Of a DNA stretch of 26,553 bases, positions 6,068 through 13,676 are shown one piece after another (position 1 is the stretch's first letter; each line of letters begins with the position of its first letter). The position numbers and the translations under genes are program-made. Source of the DNA: JBCLLP01 sp039738635 (GTDB lineage Bacteria > Patescibacteriota > Saccharimonadia > CAILAD01 > BJGX01); assembly GCA_039738635.1 (NCBI GenBank), contig JBCLLN010000010.1:1-26553 (forward strand), in the 5' to 3' direction. Below the pieces are notes generated by a model, which was not told the DNA's origin, made no database searches, and was given only the letters and a program-made list of their open reading frames with translations.

Positions 6068-6757
6068 ATGAAATCTAAGAAAAAACTAATTACTATTGGA
6101 GCAATATCGTTAGCAGCAGTTGTGCTTTTTGTCGGAACAGTCGGAACAGTAAGTGCTTCTAGGCACTCGAATCCTTTTGATAGCGTGTGGGTAGCGATTA
6201 GAGATTTGCAAAGGCAGATTACTAATATCCAACTTATTCCGGGACCAGCCGGACAGCGGGGAGAAACGGGACCAGCCGGATCGCAGGGAGAAACGGGTCT
6301 CACAGGTAACACAGGTGCCATAGGTTTCACAGGTGCCACAGGTCTCACTGGTCTCACAGGTGCCGATGGTGCTCTAGGTGGCATCGGGCCAATTGGGCTG
6401 CAAGGAGAAACGGGGCTGACTGGAGCAATAGGTCCGCAAGGTACTACCGGCACGACCGGACAGCAGGGAGCAACGGGTCCAGCCGGGACAGGAAGCGGGA
6501 TAGATAAAAGCCGGATATATATAGCTTACTCCCCAATCGGGGACATCGCCATCGGAGGTAGCTTAACAGTAGTAGCTAATTGTCGTGACTCAAATGATGT
6601 TGTACTTTCTGGCGGATATATGGTCACTCATACAATTATCCCATCATTCAATTACCCCCAAGCGACTAACGAAATTGCCGGATGGACCGTTTCGGCATAT
6701 TCGACTGCAATGGCTGGGAATGTCCAAGCCACCGCAGCGTGCCTTACCGTTGACTAG
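6068..6757 (+). CDS. Secreted collagen-like (Gly-X-Y repeat) surface protein
   Basis: The 229-aa protein starts with a signal peptide (MKSKKK, a hydrophobic core to about residue 28, VSASR). A short helical neck (about 36-55, WVAIRDLQRQITNIQ) resembles the trimerising segment found before bacterial collagen domains. From about residue 59 to 142 there are 28 consecutive Gly-X-Y triplets such as GPA, GET, GLT and GAT. They are rich in Thr at Y and poor in Pro compared with animal collagen. The last 87 residues form a non-repetitive head with two cysteines (VVANCRD and AACLTVD) that could form a disulfide. The repeat DNA itself is degenerate. The protein is probably exported and trimeric on the surface. 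Anchor motifs such as LPXTG are absent. It is a single-gene unit with its own promoter and terminator. Confidence 0.9.
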   Translation: MKSKKKLITIGAISLAAVVLFVGTVGTVSASRHSNPFDSVWVAIRDLQRQITNIQLIPGPAGQRGETGPAGSQGETGLTGNTGAIGFTGATGLTGLTGADGALGGIGPIGLQGETGLTGAIGPQGTTGTTGQQGATGPAGTGSGIDKSRIYIAYSPIGDIAIGGSLTVVANCRDSNDVVLSGGYMVTHTIIPSFNYPQATNEIAGWTVSAYSTAMAGNVQATAACLTVD

Positions 6758-6792
6758 TTCGAGCGCAGCAACAGCCTAGTCTCAAGTTCCAC

Positions 6793-6833
6793 AGGGCCCC
6801 TCGCGATAATACCAATTGGGGGCCCTTCACTTT
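6793..6833 (+). terminator. Terminator of the collagen-like gene
   Basis: AGGGCCCC (6793-6800) pairs with GGGGCCCT (6819-6826) around an 18-nt loop, followed by TCACTTTTAGTTT. The stem is strong and the U-tract interrupted. Confidence 0.6.
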
Positions 6834-6874
6834 TAGTTTAAAAAAATCTTATATATTCTCCGTGTTAATATCAT

Positions 6875-6907
6875 AAAAAAAGACCTCTCCGCAGAAAAGG
6901 CTCTTTT
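6875..6907 (-). terminator. Terminator of tRNA-Glu copy 1
   Basis: On the minus strand AAAAGAGCCT pairs with AGGTCTTTT with one bulged G, and the run of T continues to seven. It starts directly after the tRNA CCA end. Confidence 0.7.
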
Positions 6908-6981
6908 GGTGATCCCAGCGGGAATCGAACCCGCATTGCCAGATTGAGAATCTGGTGTCCTAACCGTTAGACGATGGGACC
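6907..6981 (-). tRNA. tRNA-Glu (anticodon CTC), copy 1, CCA encoded
   Basis: Read on the minus strand, the 75-nt gene folds fully. The acceptor GGTCCCA pairs with TGGGATC, followed by discriminator A and an encoded CCA. The D arm is GTCT/GGAC, with AACGGTTA as its loop. The anticodon stem is CCAGA/TCTGG with loop TTCTCAA, giving CTC (reads GAG, Glu). The T arm is CGGGT/CCCG with the loop TTCGATT. A second, identical copy lies 1063 bp away at 7970. Confidence 0.97.
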
Positions 6982-6995
6982 AACAGGTAACTCTT

Positions 6996-7024
6996 ATGAT
7001 ACTACCAGGCTTCAGTTGAACCAA
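6996..7024 (-). promoter_or_regulatory. Promoter of tRNA-Glu copy 1
   Basis: On the minus strand, TTGGTT, a 17-bp spacer and TATCAT are present, starting transcription about 8 nt before the tRNA. The -35 is part of TTGAACCAA, which faces the divergent promoter of the orphan gene. Confidence 0.6.
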
Positions 7025-7046
7025 CGGAAGCACTATATGTTATAAT
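7016..7046 (+). promoter_or_regulatory. Extended -10 promoter of the 284-aa orphan gene (leaderless)
   Basis: TGTTATAAT (7038-7046), a perfect extended -10, ends 6 nt before the ATG at 7053. A TTGAAC at 7016-7021 is a -35 candidate, but with a long 19-bp spacer. The transcript should begin at the start codon. Confidence 0.6.
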
Positions 7047-7052
7047 TGTTTT

Positions 7053-7907
7053 ATGGAAGCACCAAACCAGTCAGAACCACATGGCAGTAACTCCGCCGAG
7101 TTTACTCAGAAAGATAATTATCTAGAGCGGGATGCGTCAACCTGGGGAATGGTTATCTCGAGGTTAGATCAACGGTTCGTGTCTACCGCTGAGACTGTGC
7201 CTCCCGAAGGTACAGAACAAAAATACATTTTTCCAGTCCTGTTGGATGATGACAGGATGACCTTCGAAACCCTAAAAGGATTAGGATACGATATTCACTT
7301 CGTTATGGACGTAATGCCAGAGGAGTCTGATAAAAAGAGCTTCCAAGGTATCGTGGCAGTATATATGTCCGAAAAAGAATATACTAAGTGCGGAAAACTA
7401 TATGGAATTTTAAACCCAGATAGTACCGATAACGAAAAAGATGACCCTGTCTCTATCGAAGCACTTCGTATGTTTTATAAATACCGTGAAAAGTCTAGCG
7501 AGGATGATAAAATCCATACAATAACACCGGCCCATGATGCCATCGTCAAGATGTGGCATATCATGGGTATGCTTCACCCTACAGACTTACAGAAGTTCGT
7601 CGCCGATATGGAATCAATAAAAGATACAGAAAACCCAATGATAACCACCGAACATTTCAAACTAGACGAATGGCGTATAACAATGACATCTATATTAAAC
7701 CAAAAAGTACAAGCCTCGCGTTATGATGAAGAACCGGCTTGGATGCAAGAGGGATTTCAAGAAGCTTATAACAAGGCAAGGTCTTTGGGCTTGACTGCCT
7801 ATACGCTTGAGGATATCTACGGAATGATCCATCTGGCGGTTAGCGAGGTACTGAAAGAATTTCCAGAGCTTCGGCCGACACCTAAAGGTGACAAAACAGA
7901 AGATTAA
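7053..7907 (+). CDS. Orphan soluble protein between two tRNA-Glu genes, function unknown
   Basis: This 284-aa protein has no signal peptide and no membrane segment. The first 30 residues are polar and probably disordered. An alpha/beta-looking middle follows (QKYIFPVLLDDD, YDIHFVMDVMPEE, FQGIVAVYMSEKEY). The C-terminal half is mostly helical (PAHDAIVKMWHIMGMLHP, WRITMTSILNQKVQASR, LEDIYGMIHLAVSEVLKEF). It is acidic overall. I recognise no family or catalytic motif. It is flanked by identical tRNA-Glu genes on the opposite strand and has its own leaderless-type promoter and a terminator-like end, so it is a single-gene unit that may have arrived with or caused the tRNA duplication. Confidence 0.85.
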   Translation: MEAPNQSEPHGSNSAEFTQKDNYLERDASTWGMVISRLDQRFVSTAETVPPEGTEQKYIFPVLLDDDRMTFETLKGLGYDIHFVMDVMPEESDKKSFQGIVAVYMSEKEYTKCGKLYGILNPDSTDNEKDDPVSIEALRMFYKYREKSSEDDKIHTITPAHDAIVKMWHIMGMLHPTDLQKFVADMESIKDTENPMITTEHFKLDEWRITMTSILNQKVQASRYDEEPAWMQEGFQEAYNKARSLGLTAYTLEDIYGMIHLAVSEVLKEFPELRPTPKGDKTED

Positions 7908-7918
7908 ATACTAACTAA

Positions 7919-7964
7919 GAAAGATCTCAGGATCTTTCGGGTTCCAAATTTTATTTTGGTTTTT
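7919..7964 (+). terminator. Two hairpins ending the orphan gene
   Basis: GAAAGATC-TCAG-GATCTTTC (7919-7938) is a perfect 8-bp hairpin. It is followed by CCAAA (7944-7948) pairing with TTTGG (7955-7959) and then TTTTT. The second has a U-tract on the plus strand. The first may also serve the tRNA transcript coming from the other side. Confidence 0.6.
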
Positions 7965-7969
7965 AAATA

Positions 7970-8044
7970 TGGTGATCCCAGCGGGAATCGAACCCGCATT
8001 GCCAGATTGAGAATCTGGTGTCCTAACCGTTAGACGATGGGACC
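7970..8044 (-). tRNA. tRNA-Glu (anticodon CTC), copy 2, CCA encoded
   Basis: The gene is identical base for base to copy 1 over all 75 nt, and the identity continues 5 nt (AACAG on the plus strand) beyond its 5' end. After that only scattered similarity remains in the promoter region. It has the same fold and the same CTC anticodon. Confidence 0.97.
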
Positions 8045-8055
8045 AACAGATAGCT

Positions 8056-8061
8056 ATTATA
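8056..8061 (-). promoter_or_regulatory. -10 box of tRNA-Glu copy 2
   Basis: A perfect TATAAT on the minus strand lies 11 nt before the tRNA 5' end. The -35 at 17 bp (TAGCAA) is poor. Confidence 0.5.
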
Positions 8062-8175
8062 GTATTTTTAGCTCTATATTGCTAGCCTAGGTTCCTCAAA
8101 CAGCCATTATTGCCACTATGGCGCCGGCTTAATATTTGGGGTATGATTAGGACGAACAGGGTTAAAGTGAAGAGG

Positions 8176-8204
8176 TTGACATGTAGAGTATATATTCGTA
8201 TGAT
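8176..8204 (+). promoter_or_regulatory. nrdAB promoter P1
   Basis: TTGACA, a 17-bp spacer and TATGAT are present. The start should be near 8211, giving a leader of about 160 nt before nrdA. The stretch 8062-8175 upstream holds nothing I can name. Confidence 0.65.
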
Positions 8205-8283
8205 GTTCGTATGTACTAGCATGCTCAGCAATCTTTGGGGGGGTAAAAAGTAAAACAACAATGGGTGTGGTAAAAAAAACACC

Positions 8284-8312
8284 TTGACCGTACAAATAAG
8301 CATGTATATAGT
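8284..8312 (+). promoter_or_regulatory. nrdAB promoter P2
   Basis: TTGACC, a 17-bp spacer and TATAGT are present, with a start near 8319. Its -10 lies inside the first NrdR-like box, so repressor binding would block it. Confidence 0.65.
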
Positions 8313-8347
8313 GTAGCATAAGCGCTTTAGTACACTATATATAGATA
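8299..8347 (+). promoter_or_regulatory. Tandem NrdR-like boxes
   Basis: Box 1 (8299-8314, AGCATGTATATAGTGT) matches the palindromic NrdR consensus ACACTATATATAGTGT at 12 of 16 positions, with a perfect right half. Box 2 (8332-8347, ACACTATATATAGATA) matches at 13 of 16, with a perfect left half. Their starts are 33 bp apart, about three helical turns, as is usual for NrdR box pairs. NrdR is the dNTP/ATP-sensing repressor of ribonucleotide reductase genes. Its own gene is not in the window. Confidence 0.75.
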
Positions 8348-8371
8348 TAAACAGTAACAAGGAGGGTGAAA

Positions 8372-11125
8372 ATGGGTTTAGCTAAGATAAAAAAACGCAA
8401 TGGCCAGGTGGTTGATTTTGATAGAACCAGGATAGAGATTGCAATTGGTAAGGCTGGCCAAACTGCTGCCCATGACATCAGTAATGAAGAAATTATTACT
8501 ATAGTTAGCGCCGTAATTGCTAATGCTGAGCTATTATTTGTAGATGCCACCCCAGATGTTGAGACAATTCAAGATTTAGTCGAGCAAGAGCTAATGAAGG
8601 CCGGCAAGCACAAGGTGGTGCGTAGCTACATAGTATATCGTGATACCCACCAGGCAATCAGAGAGGCTGAGTCAGCTAGGTCGGCCGAAAAGCTAGAGCA
8701 GAGCAACCTCAAGGTCACTATGAAAGATGGTACCCTACAAAATTTCAGCTATGCCAGGCTTATTATGGATTTACTAGAGGGGGCTGGTGATATCGCCGAG
8801 GCCATTGACCTTGACGCCATCGCCCAAAGCGTAAAGGGTAGCATTTATGATGGTATCACCTACGACGAGTTAGAAGATAGTATGATTATGGCCGCTAAAG
8901 CCCAGATCGAGCAAGACCCCCTCTACTCCCAGCTAGCCTCGAGGCTACTACTAAGAAAGATATATAAGGAAGTCCTGGCGGAGGGCTACAAGAGTAACCT
9001 TGCCGTCTCCTACGCTGGCACATTTGGGGAATTTATTAAGTCTGCCATAAGCGATGGAAGGCTCGATAAGCGTCTGTTGGGCTTTAATTTGGAGCTGCTG
9101 GGTAGCCACATTAAGCCAGAACGCGATAAGCTACTAGACTATATGGGGCTAGATATGCTCCACGATCGCTATTTCATGCAATCCCAGGGCCGAGGGCATA
9201 GGCTCGAGGTTCCTCAAACCTTCTGGATGCGAATAGCTATGGGCCTAGCATTATCCGAGAAAAAAGACCAGGATAAGTGGGCTATGGAGTTCTATGATAT
9301 GCTCTCTACTCTCCGCTATGTTCCATCCACCCCTACTCTCTTTCACTCAGGTACCGCCAAGCCCCAGCTTAGCTCGTGCTTTTTAAATACTGTTGAGGAT
9401 GATTTAAAGCACATTTTTAAGGTCTATCTAGATAATGCCCTAATGAGCAAATATTCCGGGGGTATCGCCACAGATTGGACGAATATCCGTGGAACAGGCT
9501 CACTTATTAAGGCCGTCAATATTCCTTCCCAGGGTGTAATTCCCTTTTTAAAGATTATGAACGATACTACAGTAGCCATTAGCCGTTCTGGTAAACGCAA
9601 GGGTGCTACCTGTGCCTACCTTGAAACCTGGCATTTGGATATTGAAGATTTCCTAGAGCTTCGTAAGAACACTGGCGACGAGCGCCGGCGGACTCATGAT
9701 ATGAATACCGCCAACTGGGTACCGGACTTATTTATGCAAAGAGTCACCGACAACGAGCAGTGGACGCTCTTTAGCTCCGAGGAAACCCCCGATCTCCACC
9801 ATCTCTACGGAAAAGCCTTTAAGAAACGCTATGAGGAGTACGAGCAAATGGCTGATGAGGGCAAAATTAAATTATTTAGGCGAATTCCTGCCACTCAGCT
9901 CTGGCGTAAGATGCTGACGATGTTATTTGAAACAGGCCACCCCTGGATAACCTTCAAGGACGCTTGTAATGTCCGTAACCCCCAGGATCATGTTGGTGTT
10001 ATTCATAACTCAAATCTTTGCACCGAAATTACCCTCAATAACTCCGCCGAAGAAACGGCCGTCTGCAACCTCGGCTCAATTAATATGACAATGCACATCA
10101 CCAAGGGCAAACTTGATAAGTCGTTACTAGAGGAAACCACCCAGCTGGCCATGCGGATGCTCGATAATGTCATTGATACTTGCTACTACACCACCAAGGA
10201 ATGTGAGGTTTCAAATCTCAAACACCGGCCAGTGGGGCTGGGCATAATGGGCTTCCAAGATGCCCTCTATCTACTTGATATTAATTTTGACTCCCCTAGG
10301 GCAGTGGAGTTTGCCGACGAATCAATGGAAATTATAAGCTACCATGCCATTATGAGCTCTAGTAATCTCGCCAAGCAGCGCGGCGCGTATAAGAGTTTCA
10401 AAGGCTCAAAATGGGATCGCGGAATATTCCCGGCCGACACTATTGATTTACTAGAGAGCGAGCGTGGGAGCAAAATTGACCTCAAGCGCGGTGGCAAGCT
10501 AGACTGGAAGCCAGTAAGAGCTCATGTCAAAAAGTATGGCATGCGCAACTCCAATACGATGGCTATCGCACCAACCGCCTCAATTGCCAATATCGTTGGT
10601 TGTTACCCCTGCATTGAGCCCATTTATAAAAACCTCTATGTCAAATCAAACATGAGTGGTGATTTTACGGTAATTAATAGCTACCTAATTGCTGATCTTA
10701 AGGCGCTAGGGATGTGGAATGAAACTATGGTCAAAAAAATTAAATTTAATGATGGGTCCATCCAAAAGATTACTGAGATACCCCAAAAACTCCGCAACAA
10801 GTATAAGGAAGTCTTTGAGATAAACCCACTGACCTTAGTCAAGATCACCGCCCAGCGTGGCAAGTGGATTGACCAAAGCCAAAGCTTTAATATATTCGTC
10901 CACGGAGTTAGTGGCAAACAGCTCAGTGAGATTTATATGGCTGTCTGGAACCAAGGCCTCAAGACCACCTACTATATGCGTAGCTTAGCAATTTCCCAAA
11001 TAGAAAAATCCACCGTGGATACTGCAGAATTTGGCAGTACTCATAAGCGTGCAGTCGCCAGCACCATCGCTAGTAATGCCCCCGAACCAACCACTAAAAT
11101 AAAAGGGGCGGGTGATGTCAATTAA
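8372..11125 (+). CDS. nrdA: Class I ribonucleotide reductase, large (alpha) subunit
   Basis: NrdA reduces ribonucleotides to deoxyribonucleotides together with NrdB. The 917-aa protein has an N-terminal ATP-cone (about residues 1-95, KKRNGQVVDF) and then a second cone-like lid region to about 200. The active site is intact. SSCF holds the first redox cysteine (about 336), SNLCTEI the radical Asn/Cys/Glu (about 548-552), AVCNLGSIN the second redox cysteine (about 565), and TTYYMR the Tyr-Tyr pair of the radical path. No cysteine occurs after YPCIEPIY, so the C-terminal CxnC pair that normally passes electrons from thioredoxin is missing. The ATG at 8372 has AAGGAGG 6 nt upstream; an in-frame GTG at 8366 is too close to that site. 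The gene overlaps nrdB by 11 nt. Two promoters and NrdR boxes precede it. Confidence 0.97.
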   Translation: MGLAKIKKRNGQVVDFDRTRIEIAIGKAGQTAAHDISNEEIITIVSAVIANAELLFVDATPDVETIQDLVEQELMKAGKHKVVRSYIVYRDTHQAIREAESARSAEKLEQSNLKVTMKDGTLQNFSYARLIMDLLEGAGDIAEAIDLDAIAQSVKGSIYDGITYDELEDSMIMAAKAQIEQDPLYSQLASRLLLRKIYKEVLAEGYKSNLAVSYAGTFGEFIKSAISDGRLDKRLLGFNLELLGSHIKPERDKLLDYMGLDMLHDRYFMQSQGRGHRLEVPQTFWMRIAMGLALSEKKDQDKWAMEFYDMLSTLRYVPSTPTLFHSGTAKPQLSSCFLNTVEDDLKHIFKVYLDNALMSKYSGGIATDWTNIRGTGSLIKAVNIPSQGVIPFLKIMNDTTVAISRSGKRKGATCAYLETWHLDIEDFLELRKNTGDERRRTHDMNTANWVPDLFMQRVTDNEQWTLFSSEETPDLHHLYGKAFKKRYEEYEQMADEGKIKLFRRIPATQLWRKMLTMLFETGHPWITFKDACNVRNPQDHVGVIHNSNLCTEITLNNSAEETAVCNLGSINMTMHITKGKLDKSLLEETTQLAMRMLDNVIDTCYYTTKECEVSNLKHRPVGLGIMGFQDALYLLDINFDSPRAVEFADESMEIISYHAIMSSSNLAKQRGAYKSFKGSKWDRGIFPADTIDLLESERGSKIDLKRGGKLDWKPVRAHVKKYGMRNSNTMAIAPTASIANIVGCYPCIEPIYKNLYVKSNMSGDFTVINSYLIADLKALGMWNETMVKKIKFNDGSIQKITEIPQKLRNKYKEVFEINPLTLVKITAQRGKWIDQSQSFNIFVHGVSGKQLSEIYMAVWNQGLKTTYYMRSLAISQIEKSTVDTAEFGSTHKRAVASTIASNAPEPTTKIKGAGDVN

Positions 11126-12149
11126 TAAATCCACCGTCCGACCTAATGTCAATAAGCGCCGAATCATTAATGGCGAGGATGCCGATGTAATTCAATTACA
11201 CCCCATGAAGCATAATTTTGCCTGGGACGCCTACTTGGCTGGAAATGCCAATCACTGGTTGCCCACAGAAATAGCCATGCAAGACGATATTGAGCTCTGG
11301 AAATCCGATAGACTCACCAACGATGAGCGAACGGCATTTGAGACTGCGCTGGGGTTTTTTACCACTGCTGACTCAATTGCTGCCAATAATATCGTGCTGG
11401 CTCTATACAAGCATATTTCAAGCCCAGAGTGCCGTATGTATTTACTTCGGCAGTCCTACGAGGAGGCCATTCACACTCACGCCTACCAATACATTGTTGA
11501 GAGCCTGGGGCTAGACGGAGGCAAAATTTTTAATATGTACCGCGAGAATGACGCCCATTTTAGTAAGGCCAAATTTATATTGGGCTTTAATGAGGGCATA
11601 TTTGAGGATAGCTTCCATACTGGTACATTTGAGAATGACCAGAAGTTTTTAGAAAACCTCTGCGTTTTTGCGCTCATTCTAGAGGGCATCTTCTTTTATT
11701 CTAGTTTTGCTGTGATATTTGGCTTCCAGCGTCAGAACAAGCTAGTGGGGAGCTCCGAGCAAATCCAATACATCATGCGCGATGAATCCCAGCATCTTAA
11801 TTTTGGTATTAATATGATAAACACCATCAAGGAAGAACAGCCCGAGCTCTGGACCGATGAATTCCAGCTTAGGATGATTGACTTAATTAAGCAAGCTACT
11901 ACCTTGGAGTACACCTACGCCCGGGAAGTTTTCCCGCGCGGGATATTTGGTATGAACGCCGAGGGGTTCAAGCAGTATATTGAACATATATCTGATAGGC
12001 GCCTAGTAGCTGTTGGCCTTCCCAAACAGTACCACACCAAGAATCCGTTCCCGTGGATGAGCGAGGCCGCGGACCTATCCAAAGAAAAGAACTTTTTTGA
12101 GACTCGCGTTACCGAGTACCAGACCGGTGGAACTCTGGACTGGACCTAG
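11115..12149 (+). CDS. nrdB: Class I ribonucleotide reductase, small (beta) subunit
   Basis: NrdB houses the dimetal cofactor that generates the radical used by NrdA. In this 344-aa protein the ligand set is complete: Asp in TTADSIAAN (about 86), Glu and His in EEAIHTHAY (about 117 and 120), Glu in LEGIFFYSS, and Glu plus His in RDESQHLNFG. The residue at the radical position is Tyr (about 124), so a tyrosyl-radical enzyme is expected rather than the Phe-containing class Ic type. The metal (iron or manganese) cannot be read. The ATG at 11115 (or the GTG 3 nt before) lies inside the end of nrdA, with AGGGG about 6-9 nt upstream. Its stop is 8 bp from the stop of the convergent LCP gene, without a terminator between them. 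Confidence 0.96.
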   Translation: MSINKSTVRPNVNKRRIINGEDADVIQLHPMKHNFAWDAYLAGNANHWLPTEIAMQDDIELWKSDRLTNDERTAFETALGFFTTADSIAANNIVLALYKHISSPECRMYLLRQSYEEAIHTHAYQYIVESLGLDGGKIFNMYRENDAHFSKAKFILGFNEGIFEDSFHTGTFENDQKFLENLCVFALILEGIFFYSSFAVIFGFQRQNKLVGSSEQIQYIMRDESQHLNFGINMINTIKEEQPELWTDEFQLRMIDLIKQATTLEYTYAREVFPRGIFGMNAEGFKQYIEHISDRRLVAVGLPKQYHTKNPFPWMSEAADLSKEKNFFETRVTEYQTGGTLDWT

Positions 12150-12157
12150 GCTAATTA

Positions 12158-13669
12158 TTATTGCCCTAAGTACTGCGCTATTTTAGCCTTAACTGTATTC
12201 ACTGTTGCAATGTCTGGCTCCATTACATAAAGTAGCATTGAGCCCATACTATAGGTTGGCTTGGTTGCGCCAGCCCCATCGACACTAATAGACTCAACCT
12301 GCCAGCTACCAAGCGAATTGAGCTGTTGCTTAATTAATGCCGATACATCGCCCTCGCTAGCATTGGTTTGAAAAGTACCAATCAGGGATTTTAATATATT
12401 TTGGTAGTTAAGTAGGGTATCGACATTAGTAGATTTTGCGATGATTGCCTCTATTACTTTTTGTTGGTTCCTACCGCGCTGTCTATCGCCATCTTCAAAA
12501 GCATACCTATTACGCGAAAACTCCAAGGCTTGGGCTCCATTAAGCGAATTTTGCCCCTTATAGAATCTGTATTTGCCAGAGGTAAAGTCATAATCGGAGC
12601 TTACCTCTACCCCACCGATGGTATCAACAATATTAAGTAGTGAGGTAAAATTGATGCGAAGGTAGTAGTCAATACTAATGCCATACAGATCTTCAAGTGT
12701 AGATTTGGACATATTTATTCCATACACCCCAGCATGTGTTAGTTTGTCGCGGACTCCGCTGGTGCCGTGGAGTTGTACATAATAATCGCGAGGGGTATTA
12801 ACCAGTAATATCTTTTTGGTTTTTGGGTTAACTACGGCAATGATATTCACATCACTTCGTGACGTGGTACCAACTTCGCCATAACTATCAATCCCGCTAA
12901 TATAGAGTGCAAATGGTTTGCTAATATCTACCTTACTAGGCTTAGTATCGTTTTTGACCCTAACCTTGAAGGTAGCAAGCACATGCACGCTCTCATAAAA
13001 CACACTGGCGTTTTCCTGTAACATTGGCATATATGAGCTACGCAGTACATCGGTGCTGACATCATTTTTAGTTAGGGCGCTAGTAAGGCTGGCGATATCA
13101 TCCTTGGGTGTAGGCGTGGCGCTGGAGAGTGTTTTTACTTCAGTTATCACAGCGTTGGTATTGATGTCGCCATCTAGGTGGCCGATGCTAGTGTTGTTTT
13201 TATTGAGCTCTACGCCATTACCTTTTTTGGCTATGATACTATACTCCTCGTAGCTATATTGCCCGCTTTGCAAACCAGCCAAAAAGTTCGATGCAGCGCT
13301 GCCTAGCATAGCTACCTGCAAACTGGCAGTTATTACTATAAGGCTTGCCATAATAAGCGCCAGCTTTTGAAATAGCGTCTTGCCCATACATTTGTAATTA
13401 GCAAATACCACAGCAACGGCAACACAGCCAGTGGCAACTAGTATTAGGGCCATATACTTGGTGGGGATAATATTCGCTTTTAGTGCAAAATAGACGGCCA
13501 TTAAGTAGCTCATTGCCACAGCGCCAGCTAGCAACTTGCTGGCCCACATTGTGAAGTTGCGATTAGGCCTAGGGCGCTTAGCAGCTTTGCGCTTTGTTCT
13601 GGTTATAGTCTTGCGCTTTGTGTTATTTACGGCCTTGAGCTTATTGGTTGGTTTAGTATTCTTTCCCAT
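12158..13669 (-). CDS. LytR-CpsA-Psr (LCP) family cell-wall polymer transferase
   Basis: LCP enzymes move lipid-linked glycopolymers onto peptidoglycan outside the membrane. This 503-aa protein begins with a very basic cytoplasmic tail (about 1-40, KRKTITRTKRKAAKRPR). Three membrane helices follow (about 43-63, 71-91 and 101-123), where most family members have one. The LCP domain starts near residue 250 and shows NTPRDYYVQL, RDKLTHAGVYG, IVDTIGGVEV and the Arg-rich FSRNRYAFEDGDRQRGRNQQ, which carry the phosphate-binding Arg and metal-binding Asp residues. It is the last gene of the polysaccharide operon and probably attaches the polymer to the wall. The ATG is 7 nt after the VanZ-like stop, with no clear ribosome site. 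Confidence 0.93.
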   Translation of the reverse strand: MGKNTKPTNKLKAVNNTKRKTITRTKRKAAKRPRPNRNFTMWASKLLAGAVAMSYLMAVYFALKANIIPTKYMALILVATGCVAVAVVFANYKCMGKTLFQKLALIMASLIVITASLQVAMLGSAASNFLAGLQSGQYSYEEYSIIAKKGNGVELNKNNTSIGHLDGDINTNAVITEVKTLSSATPTPKDDIASLTSALTKNDVSTDVLRSSYMPMLQENASVFYESVHVLATFKVRVKNDTKPSKVDISKPFALYISGIDSYGEVGTTSRSDVNIIAVVNPKTKKILLVNTPRDYYVQLHGTSGVRDKLTHAGVYGINMSKSTLEDLYGISIDYYLRINFTSLLNIVDTIGGVEVSSDYDFTSGKYRFYKGQNSLNGAQALEFSRNRYAFEDGDRQRGRNQQKVIEAIIAKSTNVDTLLNYQNILKSLIGTFQTNASEGDVSALIKQQLNSLGSWQVESISVDGAGATKPTYSMGSMLLYVMEPDIATVNTVKAKIAQYLGQ

Positions 13670-13676
13670 AAGTTAG

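Noticed and set aside
8260..8290. GGTGT/ACACC hairpin before nrdA as a riboswitch or terminator
   Set aside because: Only 5 bp with an A-rich loop and no U-tract on the plus strand; it does not resemble a cobalamin or purine riboswitch.
8082..8360. 92-aa and 67-aa minus-strand ORFs before nrdA
   Set aside because: They lie over the nrd promoters and NrdR boxes, have low-complexity Leu/Tyr/Ile composition and no ribosome site.
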